Positions 56,982 to 64,000 of a stretch of 64,000 nt of DNA are shown in pieces; positions within the stretch are counted from its first letter, which is position 1, and each line of letters opens with the position of its first letter. The stretch is from Halorussus lipolyticus. GTDB lineage: Archaea; Halobacteriota; Halobacteria; Halobacteriales; Haladaptataceae. Made by a program: the position numbers and the translations under genes. Location of the stretch: the NCBI RefSeq assembly GCF_029338375.1, contig NZ_CP119804.1:124001-188000 (forward strand), given 5' to 3'. The notes below the pieces were generated by a model. The model did no database searches, was not told the DNA's origin, and saw nothing but the letters and a program-made list of their open reading frames with translations.

Positions 56982-57191
56982 TCAGCCAAACGCGACGATG
57001 ACCGCCAGCACGCCGGCGAGGATGCAGACGAGACCCACCCGGCGCTTGTGGTCGGCGAGGGCCTCCTCGGGTTCGGGCGGGACGTTCAGGAGGTCCGACT
57101 GAACTTCGAGGACGGTCTGGGGGAACAGGTAGTCCGCGAACCCCCACGCCAGCAACAGGAGGCCGATGGTGAGTTTCACGGGGACGCGCAT
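56982..57191 (-). CDS. Small two-TM membrane protein
   Basis: A 69-residue protein from ATG 57191: MRVPVKLTIGLLLLAWGFAD, then YLFPQTVLEVQSDLLNVPPE and a second hydrophobic helix GLVCILAGVLAVIVAFG at the end. An ATG six codons upstream (57209) is an alternative. No known family. Its promoter lies in the AT-rich DNA at about 57205-57230 shared with the divergent S2P gene. Confidence 0.66.
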   Translation of the reverse strand: MRVPVKLTIGLLLLAWGFADYLFPQTVLEVQSDLLNVPPEPEEALADHKRRVGLVCILAGVLAVIVAFG

Positions 57192-57367
57192 CGGAGTGTC
57201 ACTAGTCAACGTGTATCACTAAATAGGTTACTGTGGAGACGGCAATCGAATGGGCACTCTAAAGACACATATCCCTGTCTGTAAGAATCGAAATTATTTC
57301 CCGGCCGAAGACGACCGTCGCCCCGACCGCCGAAAAGCCTTATCGTGTTCCATCCTACGGTTTCGAC

Positions 57368-58516
57368 GTGAGAAACTACAGAATCACCTCGGTTTGGGGC
57401 ATCCCCATCCAAATCAACGTCTCGCTGTTGGTCGTCCTCCCAGTGCTGGCGTGGCTCATCGGGAGCGGCGAGCAAATCGACCTCTACACTGACATCATCA
57501 ACGGGTTCCCCATCGTCGCGCTCGACGCCGGGACCCTCCAAGCCGGGACGACGCCGTGGCTCATCGGCATCTCCGCGGCGGTCGGCCTGTTCGTCAGCGT
57601 CGCGCTCCACGAACTCGGCCACGCGTGGGCCGCCCGGCGGTACGACATCGAAGTCGAGTCCATCACCCTCTGGCTGTTGGGTGGTCTCGCCAACCTGAAG
57701 ACGATGCCCCGCGAGTGGAAACGCGAACTCACGATTGCCCTCGCCGGACCGGCCGCGAGCGTGGCCGTCGCCGTCGTCTGTTACGGCCTCGTCTCAGTGG
57801 TTCCCGCATCCGCCCCGGCGCTGGTGTTCGTCGTCGGGTGGCTAGTCGTCACGAACGTCGTCCTCACCGTGTTCAACCTCCTTCCGGCGTTTCCGATGGA
57901 CGGCGGCCGGGTCCTCCGGGCGCTTCTGGCCCGGAACCGACCGTACGCCGAGGCCACCCGGACCGCGGCGCGCGTCGGGTCGCTGTTCGCCATCGGGTTC
58001 GCCATCCTCGGAGTCCTCTCGTTCAGTCCGATGCTGTTCCTGCTGGCGCTGTTCGTCTTCGCGGCCGCCAACGGCGAATCCCGACTGGTCGCACTGGAGA
58101 CGCTCCTTGACGGCGTGACCGCAGAGGACGTGATGACCGCGGACGTGCAGACCGTCTCCACCGACACGCCGCTGTCGGACGTTGGCACCCGGATGTTCGA
58201 GGAGCGCCGGACGGCCTACCCGGTCACGGACGACTCGGGGTCGGTCGTCGGGGTCGTCTCGCTGGACCACCTCCGCCGAGGCCGCCGCAGGGACGCCGAG
58301 ACCGTCCGCGAGGTCATGAACGAGTCCATCCCGACCGTCTCGGCCGACACCCCGATGTTCGAGGTCATCAGCCTGATGAACGAGTCGAGAGCGGACGTCG
58401 CTCTCGTCGAAGCGGACGGCGAGGTCGTCGGGACGATTACCGGCGCGGACTTGGCGACGGTGCTTCAGGTTCGGCGGGAGGCCGGGACGCCGATGGGTCC
58501 TCGGACGGCGATGTAG
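57368..58516 (+). CDS. Site-2-type intramembrane metalloprotease with CBS domains
   Basis: A 382-residue M50 protease that cuts membrane-bound substrates, probably regulators. The N-terminal membrane part has VALHELGHAWAARRYDIEVE (HExxH at about 81-85) and NLLPAFPMDGGRVLRALLAR, the third zinc ligand Asp. Two CBS domains at about 255-310 and 315-370 (VMTADVQTVSTDTPLSDVG; VMNESIPTVSADTPMFEVIS) would sense adenine nucleotides. It starts with GTG at 57368. Single gene, 34 bp ahead of the convergent tRNA-Gln. Confidence 0.9.
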   Translation: MRNYRITSVWGIPIQINVSLLVVLPVLAWLIGSGEQIDLYTDIINGFPIVALDAGTLQAGTTPWLIGISAAVGLFVSVALHELGHAWAARRYDIEVESITLWLLGGLANLKTMPREWKRELTIALAGPAASVAVAVVCYGLVSVVPASAPALVFVVGWLVVTNVVLTVFNLLPAFPMDGGRVLRALLARNRPYAEATRTAARVGSLFAIGFAILGVLSFSPMLFLLALFVFAAANGESRLVALETLLDGVTAEDVMTADVQTVSTDTPLSDVGTRMFEERRTAYPVTDDSGSVVGVVSLDHLRRGRRRDAETVREVMNESIPTVSADTPMFEVISLMNESRADVALVEADGEVVGTITGADLATVLQVRREAGTPMGPRTAM

Positions 58517-58550
58517 CTGAGGAGAGAAATGAAGTGTAAGGAAGCTTTCA

Positions 58551-58654
58551 TAGTCCCGAGCGGATTCGAACCGCTGTCATGGGCTGTCTTCCGTGCCGAC
58601 TCGTAACCCGACACGTCCAAAGGCCCATATGATTGGCCGCTACACCACGGGACT
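58551..58654 (-). tRNA. tRNA-Gln (anticodon UUG) with a 31-nt intron
   Basis: The 5' acceptor strand AGTCCCG (58654-58648) pairs with CGGGACT (58558-58552), and the discriminator is A (58551). The D-arm includes GTAGCGGCC. The anticodon stem TGGGC...GCCCA flanks a loop with anticodon UUG (CAA on the plus strand at 58618-58620). The T-arm is AGCGG-TTCGAAT-CCGCT. Between G37 and A38 lie 31 extra nt (58616-58586), an archaeal intron in the canonical position, known in haloarchaeal tRNA-Gln(UUG). Spliced length is 73 nt; CCA is not encoded. Confidence 0.93.
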
Positions 58655-58673
58655 TCGCTCACGTCGTTCACTC

Positions 58674-58720
58674 GTCCCGTGTACCTCACGGTCCGTTGGA
58701 CCGTTCACCACCACGGGACT
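58674..58720 (-). repeat. Copy of tRNA-Gln 5' acceptor strand in a leader stem-loop
   Basis: On the minus strand, AGTCCCGTGGTG (58720-58709) repeats the first 12 bases of the tRNA gene 66 bp downstream. Its partner CACGGGAC (58681-58674) could pair with it, closing a structure with an inner hairpin ACGGTCC-AAC-GGACCGT (58704-58688). The same partner could instead pair with the real tRNA 5' end. Confidence 0.7.
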
Positions 58721-58791
58721 TCACCTCTTTCTAACGCAAAGACCCACTTGAACGTATCGCAATCGAAAGACACCGAGAAGCATTCACACCC

Positions 58792-59223
58792 CTAGTCCGC
58801 TTCGCCTTCCGAACCCACTAGCTCGGCGCACATGTCGGCCTCGGCGTCGAAACAGTCCGGACACTGGGGTTCGCGGTCGATGATGGTGTCCAATCGCTCG
58901 GCGACCGTCTCGTCTATCACGCTTTCGAGGGCCTTGGCCTCGCTCGGGAACTCCTCGACTTCCAGCACGTTGTGGAGGAAGCGCTCGATGATGCAGTAGG
59001 TCTGGAGGGCCTCGCGGGCCTGCTCGATGCCCTCGTCGGTGAGGGTGACGCCCTTGTACTTCTCGTGGTCGGCCAGACCGCGCTCCTGAAGCTTTCCTAT
59101 CATCTCGTTGACGCTGGCCGGACTCACTTCGAGGCGGTCGGCGAGCGCACCGGTCGAGGCCGGGCCGTTCTCCATCTTCTGGACGAGATAAATCGCTTTG
59201 AGGTACTGGTCTGCCGTGTTCAT
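58792..59223 (-). CDS. DtxR-family regulator, short form (SirR-like)
   Basis: A 143-residue metalloregulator. MNTADQYLKAIYLVQKMENG and ASTGALADRLEVSPASVNEM make the winged helix, then the dimer domain CIIERFLHNVLEVEEFPSEA with KALESVIDETVAERLDTIID. No SH3-like domain; instead a Cys-containing tail (EPQCPDCFDAEADMC) that may bind metal. It begins at 59223, overlapping the preceding ferritin-like gene's stop as ATGA, so both are made together. Confidence 0.92.
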   Translation of the reverse strand: MNTADQYLKAIYLVQKMENGPASTGALADRLEVSPASVNEMIGKLQERGLADHEKYKGVTLTDEGIEQAREALQTYCIIERFLHNVLEVEEFPSEAKALESVIDETVAERLDTIIDREPQCPDCFDAEADMCAELVGSEGEAD

Positions 59224-59711
59224 TCTCGGGCCTCCATTACCGCGGTCACTTCCTCCACGCCGTCGGCCTCCTCCGCGCGAATCTCTTTCAGGGTAGCGAG
59301 CAGGTCGTCTCGGTCGAGACCGAAATCGGTATCGCTGGCCTCGATGGCTTCGATGAGGTCGTCGTAGAACTTGTAGGCGGTCTCCTCACCGTGGAGTTGG
59401 TCGTAGAGGACCCCATCGAAGTCCTCCGGGCCGGTCTGGGCGTAGGTGGCTTCGACCAACGCTTCGACCTCCTCGAGGGGGACGGCCTCGGCGTCCAACT
59501 GGTCGATGAGCGATTCGAGGCGCTGGCGGTGGTCCGCGGACTCGTCGCGGGCCGCTTCGAGGAGGGCCTCGATGTCGTCGTCGCGTTCGGCGGGCGAGAG
59601 GGTCTCGTAGTGTCGCGCCGCGCGGACTTCCACGACCTCCTCCAGTACGACGGCGATTTGGAGGAGGCGGGCGAGTTGGTTGTCCGTCGAAACTCGGTCG
59701 TGGACGCTCAT
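59220..59711 (-). CDS. Ferritin-like domain protein coupled to DtxR regulator
   Basis: A 163-residue helical protein. VLEEVVEVRAARHYETLSPA, EAARDESADHRQRLESLIDQ, HGEETAYKFYDDLIEAIEAS and a last helix KEIRAEEADGVEEVTAVM give four helices. Glu/His pairs match a ferritin-like di-iron centre (E..H in ESADH; HGEE; EIRAEE). The ATG at 59711 is preferred, since upstream codons are unrelated. First gene of a two-gene operon with the SirR-like regulator, suggesting iron storage or peroxide-linked detoxification. Confidence 0.82.
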   Translation of the reverse strand: MSVHDRVSTDNQLARLLQIAVVLEEVVEVRAARHYETLSPAERDDDIEALLEAARDESADHRQRLESLIDQLDAEAVPLEEVEALVEATYAQTGPEDFDGVLYDQLHGEETAYKFYDDLIEAIEASDTDFGLDRDDLLATLKEIRAEEADGVEEVTAVMEARE

Positions 59712-60085
59712 CCCGACCACCCGTAGTCGTCGGTCGATACGGCTATCATTGGTAGACAGTCGGTAGTTGGGCGACTTAACAGGTTTGGTCCCGAATCCCT
59801 CGTGAACGCTAACGTCGCTGGGTCCGGCGCGAATCCGCAGTCGGACACTCGAAGACGCCGACCGCTTAGAGCAATCGAAATAGTTGTCTGGCACGTATTC
59901 GTCTGTTCTTCATAAATATATTTAATGCCTTCCGGAAACGGTGTTCGGCGCTATCGAGGAGTCCGATCGAATCGGTCGGGACGCCGAGTTTCGAAAGCCC
60001 GGTCGCTCGCGGGTCCGCGAGCGACCACCGGAAGCCGTCGCTGGCGCGTCGAGCGAAACGAGAGAGAAGACGAAAGAGGAGGTCG
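59712..60085. other. Gap between ferritin-like operon promoter and suf operon end
   Basis: AT-rich DNA at about 59885-59935 (CATAAATATATTTAATG) separates the two operons. On the minus strand a pyrimidine-rich stretch directly after the sufD stop (CCTCCTCTTTCGTCTTCTCT) may help terminate it. No gene or repeat copy. Confidence 0.55.
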
Positions 60086-61339
60086 CTACTCGTGAAGTCG
60101 GTCTTCGATGCGGTCTTGGAGGTCCTCGCGGAGTTCCTCGACCTCGACCTCCTCGAGGACGGGCACGAAGAAGCCCTCGACCAGCATGTTCCGGGCCGAC
60201 TCGTCGTCCAGTCCGCGGGAGGTCATGTAGAACATGTCTTCCTCGTCGATTTGGCCGACCGTGGCCGAGTGGCTGGCCTCGGTGTCGTGGTTGTTGATGA
60301 TGAGTTTCGGCGAGGCGTCGGCCTCGCTCTCGTCGCTCAGCATCAGGGTGTTCTCGCGCTGGTAGGAGTTGGTGTCCCACGCATCCCGACCAACGTCCTG
60401 CACGCCTTCGTAGACCGAGCGGGCCTCGTCGTCCAGCACGCCGCGAGTCACGAGGTCCGCGGTGGTGTGAGCCGTGTTGTGCCAGACGCGGGCCGCGATG
60501 TCGAAGTGCTGGTCGTTGTGGCCGAAGAACGCGCCGACCGTCTTGGTCTCCGAACCCTCGCCGTCGAGGTTGGTCTCGACCGAGGACTTCGTGAGACGCG
60601 ACCCGAGGTTACCCTCGACCCAGTTGACCGTGGCGTAGTCCGAGGCGTTTCCGCGCTTGAGCGTGTAGTTGTACGTCTCCTCGTCCAAGTCCTGAAGCGA
60701 ACCGTACTGGACGTGGCTGTTCTCGCCCGCGGCGACTTCCACGATGCCGCTGTAGTAGCGGTCGCCGCTCGCGGTTTCACCGCTTGCATCCGAGGCGCTC
60801 CGCGCCTCGCTGTCCTCGCCGGTGTCTTGTCGCTCCAGAATCGTCACCGAACTCGACTGCTCGGTGACGACCAGCGTGTAGTTGAACAGCGACTTGGAGT
60901 GCTGGGTCGTCCGGATGGTCACGTCCTCGGCATCGACGTTCTTCGGGACGTAGACCAGCGTGCCGGTGCTGAACAGCGCCGTCGAGAGCGCGGTCAGGTA
61001 GTTCTCCTCGGGGTCGATGACCGACCCGAAGTGTTCCTTGAGGAGGTCCTCGCGCTCCTCGATGGCCTCCGAGATGGGCAGGACTTCGGCGTCCTCGGGA
61101 CCAACTTGGTCTTTCTCCTCGGCGGCGTTCAGCGGGTCCACGAAGCTCTCGTAGTCGAGCGCGTCGAGGTTGGTCCAATCCCGGCCCGGCGTCCGAATCA
61201 CGTCGGGCATCTCCAACTCGCCGAGCGCGTCCAGCGCGTCGAGGCGCGTTTCGAGGAGCCAGTCGGGTTCGCCGAGGCTCTCGGAGATTTCCCGAACGGT
61301 CTCCTCCGTGATGGTCTCGTGTACCTGCGTCGTAGTCAT
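60086..61339 (-). CDS. sufD: Fe-S cluster assembly protein SufD
   Basis: A 417-residue scaffold subunit of the SufBCD complex. After a helical N-domain (EPDWLLETRLDALDALGELE) comes the parallel beta-helix: STGTLVYVPKNVDAEDVTIR, YTLVVTEQSSSVTILERQD, YNYTLKRGNASDYATVNWVE, FFGHNDQHFDIAARVWHNTA and NHDTEASHSATVGQIDEEDM. ATGA overlap with sufB. It lacks the SufB Cys and is slightly shorter, which distinguishes it from SufB. Last gene of the operon. Confidence 0.95.
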   Translation of the reverse strand: MTTTQVHETITEETVREISESLGEPDWLLETRLDALDALGELEMPDVIRTPGRDWTNLDALDYESFVDPLNAAEEKDQVGPEDAEVLPISEAIEEREDLLKEHFGSVIDPEENYLTALSTALFSTGTLVYVPKNVDAEDVTIRTTQHSKSLFNYTLVVTEQSSSVTILERQDTGEDSEARSASDASGETASGDRYYSGIVEVAAGENSHVQYGSLQDLDEETYNYTLKRGNASDYATVNWVEGNLGSRLTKSSVETNLDGEGSETKTVGAFFGHNDQHFDIAARVWHNTAHTTADLVTRGVLDDEARSVYEGVQDVGRDAWDTNSYQRENTLMLSDESEADASPKLIINNHDTEASHSATVGQIDEEDMFYMTSRGLDDESARNMLVEGFFVPVLEEVEVEELREDLQDRIEDRLHE

Positions 61340-62766
61340 CCGAGACTCCCCTCCATTTCGAGTTCGATGAGTCGGTTGAGTTCCACCGCGTACTCGATGG
61401 GCAGTTCCTCCGTAATCGGCTCGATGAAGCCGGAGACGATCATCTGCTTGGCGTCGTCGTCGTCCAGTCCGCGCGACTGGAGGTAGAAGACGTCCTCGTC
61501 GCCGATTTTGCCGACCGTGGCCTCGTGGGCCACGTCGACCTTCGACTCGTCGATTTCCATGTAGGGCATGGTGTCGGAGGTCGATTCGTTGTCGAACATC
61601 AGCGCGTCACACTCGACTGCCGTGGAGGAACCGGTCGCACCCTCCGAAATGTGGACCAGACCGCGGTAGTTGGTCCGGCCGCCGTCCTTGCTGATGGACT
61701 TGGATTCGATGGTGGACTTGGTGTTCGGCGCGTTGTGGTAGACCTTCGCGCCGGTGTCGATGTTCTGGCCCTCGCCGGCGAACGCGATGGTGATGTTGTT
61801 CGCCGAGGCCCCGCGACCCTTCAGGATGGTACAGGGGTAGAGCATCGTGGCCTTCGACCCCATCGAACCGGAGACCCACTCCATGCGCCCGCCCTTCTCG
61901 ACGATGGCGCGCTTGGTGTTGAGGTTGAAGGTGTTCTTCGACCAGTTCTGCACGGTCGAGTACTGGACGTGGGCGTCTTCCTTGACGAAGACTTCCACGC
62001 CGCCGGAGTGGAGGTTGTGGGTGCCGTACTTGGGCGCGGAACAACCCTCGATGTAGTGAACCTCACTGCCGGGTTCGGCGATGATGAGGGTGTGCTCGAA
62101 CTGACCCATGCCTTCCGAGTTCATCCGGAAGTACGCCTGCACGGGCATCTCGACGGTTACGTCCTCGGGGATGTAGACGAACGAGCCACCCGACCAGACT
62201 GCACCGTGGAGCGCCGCGAACTTGTTGTCCGACGGCGGCACACAGGAGGTCATGAAGTACTCCTTCACGAGGTCCTCGTGTTCTTGGACTGCTTCGTCCA
62301 TGTTGCAGAACACGACGCCTTTCTCCTCCCACTGCTCCTGCATGTTCTGGTAGACGACCTCCGACTCGTACTGGGCACCAACGCCCGACAGGGCCTTGCG
62401 CTCTGCTTCCGGGATGCCGAGTTTCTCGAAGGTGTCTTGGATGTCTTCCGGCAGGTCGTCCCAGCTATCTGCGCCCTCGCGCTTGTCCACGTCGGGGCGG
62501 ATGTAGGGCACGATTTCCTCGATGTCCAGACCAGACAGGTCGGGCTGACCCGGCCAGTCGGTCGGCATCGGCATGTTCTGCCAGTGTTCGAGCGCTCGAA
62601 GCCGCCGGTCGAGCATCCAGTCGGGTTCGTCCTTGTCGTCGCTGATGAGTCGGACGACTTCTTCGGTCAGACCCTTGTCGGACTTGACCGCCGCGCTCTC
62701 GTCTTTCTTGAACGAGAAACGCTCCTCTGTGTTGGTCTCTTTTAGTTGGTCTTGTTCGGAACTCAT
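61336..62766 (-). CDS. sufB: Fe-S cluster assembly protein SufB
   Basis: A 476-residue scaffold on which clusters form with SufC and SufD. EPDWMLDRRLRALEHWQNMP begins the N-domain. VPPSDNKFAALHGAVWSGGS, EGCSAPKYGTHNLHSGGVEV (with a conserved Cys), SMGSKATMLYPCTILKGRGA and HEATVGKIGDEDVFYLQSRG are core SufB motifs, the last with the Glu-His ligand. Length is normal for archaea. It overlaps sufD by ATGA and follows sufC by 9 bp. Confidence 0.96.
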   Translation of the reverse strand: MSSEQDQLKETNTEERFSFKKDESAAVKSDKGLTEEVVRLISDDKDEPDWMLDRRLRALEHWQNMPMPTDWPGQPDLSGLDIEEIVPYIRPDVDKREGADSWDDLPEDIQDTFEKLGIPEAERKALSGVGAQYESEVVYQNMQEQWEEKGVVFCNMDEAVQEHEDLVKEYFMTSCVPPSDNKFAALHGAVWSGGSFVYIPEDVTVEMPVQAYFRMNSEGMGQFEHTLIIAEPGSEVHYIEGCSAPKYGTHNLHSGGVEVFVKEDAHVQYSTVQNWSKNTFNLNTKRAIVEKGGRMEWVSGSMGSKATMLYPCTILKGRGASANNITIAFAGEGQNIDTGAKVYHNAPNTKSTIESKSISKDGGRTNYRGLVHISEGATGSSTAVECDALMFDNESTSDTMPYMEIDESKVDVAHEATVGKIGDEDVFYLQSRGLDDDDAKQMIVSGFIEPITEELPIEYAVELNRLIELEMEGSLG

Positions 62767-62775
62767 GCTATCACC

Positions 62776-63684
62776 TTATACAGCCTCGTAGACTTCTTCT
62801 CGAACCCAGTCGTACCCCTTGTCTTCGAGCTTCTCGGCGAGTTCCGCGCCACCGCTCATGGCGATTTCGCCGTCGAGCATGACGTGAACGTGGTCGGGTT
62901 CGACGTAGTCGAGAATCCGCTGGTAGTGGGTAATCTGGAGAATGCCGGTGCCCTGCTCGTCACGCAGAGCGTTGATGCCGTTCGACACGTCCTGAAGCCG
63001 GTCGATGTCGAGACCGGAGTCGATTTCGTCCAGCACCGCAACCGAGGGTTCGAGGATGGCGGCCTGAAGCACCTCGTTTTGCTTCTTCTCGCCGCCGGAG
63101 AAGCCCGCGTTGAGGTATCGCTGGGCGAACGTCTCGTCCATGTCGAGCAGTTCCATCTTCTCGGAGAGAATCTGCTGGAACTGGGCGACGTCGACCTCGC
63201 CCTCGTCTGCGGGGCCTTCCATCGGACTGGTGTCGTAGCCAGCCTCCTCTTCTTCTTCTTCGGTCTCCTCGTCGTCTTCGTCCTCGAAAAGCTCTGCGCG
63301 CTCGTCGAGTTTGGCGTTCAGGGCCTGTCGGAGGAAGTTGACCATCGTGACGCCTTCGATTTCGGCGGGGTACTGGAAGCCGAGGAAGACGCCGAGCGCG
63401 GCGCGCTCGTTCGGTTCGAGTTCGAGGAGATTCCACGACCGTTTGTCCTCGGGAATCTCGCCTTCGAAGTCCTCGTCGTCGAGGTGGATGAGGACCTCGC
63501 CGTCGGTTACTTCGTAGGCGGGGTGCCCGGCAATGACCTTCGCCGTGGTGGACTTCCCGCTCCCGTTGGGACCCATCAGGGCGTGGATTTCGCCGGATTT
63601 GACTTCGAGGTCGACGCCGTTGAGAATCTTCTCGTCGGCTTCAGCGACCTCAGCGTGTAGATTTTTGAGTTCTAGCGTTGCCAT
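62776..63684 (-). CDS. sufC: Fe-S assembly ATPase SufC
   Basis: A 302-residue ABC-type ATPase that drives SufBD rearrangement. ALMGPNGSGKSTTAKVIAGH (about 36-55) is Walker A, SGGEKKQNEVLQAAIL the signature, and LDEIDSGLDIDRLQDVSNGI Walker B with the Asp-Glu. An unusual acidic insertion EDEDDEETEEEEEEAGYDTS (about 133-152) makes it longer than bacterial SufC (around 250). The ATG at 63684 lies 2 bases from a TTAGG-CTCA-CCTAA repeat. A GTG at 63696 would fall inside that repeat and is not chosen. First gene of sufCBD. Confidence 0.96.
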   Translation of the reverse strand: MATLELKNLHAEVAEADEKILNGVDLEVKSGEIHALMGPNGSGKSTTAKVIAGHPAYEVTDGEVLIHLDDEDFEGEIPEDKRSWNLLELEPNERAALGVFLGFQYPAEIEGVTMVNFLRQALNAKLDERAELFEDEDDEETEEEEEEAGYDTSPMEGPADEGEVDVAQFQQILSEKMELLDMDETFAQRYLNAGFSGGEKKQNEVLQAAILEPSVAVLDEIDSGLDIDRLQDVSNGINALRDEQGTGILQITHYQRILDYVEPDHVHVMLDGEIAMSGGAELAEKLEDKGYDWVREEVYEAV

Positions 63685-63686
63685 TG

Positions 63687-63700
63687 TTAGGCTCACCTAA
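63687..63700 (-). promoter_or_regulatory. TTAGG-CTCA-CCTAA operator-like repeat before sufC
   Basis: A perfect palindrome (outer TTAG-N6-CTAA) right at the start codon of sufC. DtxR/IdeR sites in bacteria have a TTAGG...CCTAA form, and the only other TTAG-N6-CTAA pair I found in this window is in the dtxR promoter. Confidence 0.62.
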
Positions 63701-63833
63701 GTCGTTCTGAGAAAGGGTCGTGCGACCCATAATGCTTTCGCATTCCCACCCAAATGGTTTTGCTCGCCGGAAAATAACTTTCCAGAATGAGAAAAGCTAT
63801 CACGCGGAAGACGAGGAGAACGTGGCCGATGTT

Positions 63834-64000
63834 TCAGACGAAACTACCGAGTCCGGTCTGTTCCTGCCCGGATTTAACCTCGTCCCACGAGATGTCGAGG
63901 GCTTCGAGGATGCGCTCAATGGGACCCTGAAGCGTCTTGTCGAGCATCTTGTCCCAATCGACGTCGAACTCGTCGGGCACTTGGTCGGCGAACTCGAAGC
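63834..64000 (-). CDS. polB: C-terminal end of family B DNA polymerase (partial)
   Basis: The last 55 codons read minus-strand from beyond the window: EFADQVPDEFDVDWDKMLDK, TLQGPIERILEALDISWDEV, KSGQEQTGLGSFV, then stop at 63836-63834. KMLDKTLQGPIERILEALDI resembles the thumb-end helix of archaeal PolB, and QTGLGSFV is a C-terminal PCNA-binding (PIP-box) motif as on haloarchaeal DNA polymerase B. The family is inferred from this short piece; the body of the enzyme lies outside. Confidence 0.7.
   Translation of the reverse strand, partial: FEFADQVPDEFDVDWDKMLDKTLQGPIERILEALDISWDEVKSGQEQTGLGSFV

Noticed and set aside
58551..58654. Reading the tRNA region as tRNA-Glu or as a tRNA pseudogene
   Set aside because: With the 31-nt intron removed, all arms pair and the anticodon is UUG in a 7-nt loop, so it is an intact tRNA-Gln.
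59941..60297. Plus-strand frame downstream of the suf operon
   Set aside because: It runs antisense into sufD and is Arg/Gly/Pro-rich with no family signal.
63694..63696. GTG start for sufC four codons upstream
   Set aside because: It falls inside the TTAGG-CTCA-CCTAA repeat, while the ATG at 63684 begins the conserved N-terminus.

Overview
This window is chromosomal DNA of a haloarchaeon (class Halobacteria). Supporting signs are high GC apart from one AT-rich patch, very acidic proteins, archaeal TFB, CetZ and NreA, Tat-type signal sequences, TTTAWA-type TATA boxes about 25-33 nt upstream of start codons (leaderless mRNAs), and a tRNA-Gln(UUG) with a 31-nt archaeal intron. The genus cannot be fixed from sequence alone. 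No rRNA, CRISPR array or intact insertion sequence was seen. The window is mostly core genome, with repeats and structured DNA confined to the gene-poor gaps.

Layout. 1-3.6 kb: msrA (cut by the edge), an sco1-tlpA-ccdA thiol/copper maturation operon, and a ferritin-like protein. 3.7-8.2 kb: a PGF-pre-PGF surface glycoprotein, an AT-rich islet with an orphan Tat-secreted protein, and a GT2-type glycosyltransferase. 8.3-14 kb: MFS exporter, two small proteins, aldo/keto reductase, DHH phosphoesterase, NAD(P)-binding epimerase. 14.3-26.5 kb: a type IV pilus-like machine in pieces, consisting of four pilin-like or exported proteins (one about 1,050 residues), then two unrelated genes, then a VirB11/PilB-type ATPase and a TadC-type platform protein, then a two-gene module on the opposite strand. 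26.7-36 kb: CetZ, a winged-helix regulator, a phosphodiesterase, TFB, rnhA and its partner, PadR, pyrophosphatase, a degenerate DHH paralogue, NreA. 36-46 kb: envelope and small conserved proteins, a halocyanin, M20 amidohydrolase, NhaC antiporter, an S10-like protein, Nudix hydrolase, a putative RecB-like nuclease. 46-58.5 kb: enoyl-CoA hydratase, MFS, PiT transporter, UspA, threonine synthase, zinc-ribbon microproteins, a DtxR regulator, LysE exporter, HD protein, AlaX, an S2P-CBS protease. 58.5-64 kb: intron-containing tRNA-Gln, a second DtxR regulator fused in an operon to a ferritin-like protein, the sufCBD operon, and the C-terminus of a family B DNA polymerase.

How parts fit together. 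Iron and Fe-S themes recur: two DtxR-family regulators, a ferritin-like protein, SufCBD, and a TTAG-N6-CTAA inverted repeat found both in front of the larger DtxR gene and directly in front of sufC. The two halves of the pilus-like system begin with nearly the same promoter-to-start sequence, which argues that they are co-expressed.

The most unusual signals are non-coding. A four-copy dispersed motif (GGGTGG-R-TGAAGGGG...CGGGCTTC) lies only in intergenic gaps. In one copy (50403-50548) it is interrupted by a nested set of inverted repeats that would fold into a large RNA or DNA cruciform. A tRNA-Gln acceptor-arm copy sits just upstream of the real tRNA gene. A 21/42-bp tandem array and a related three-copy element lie in other gaps.
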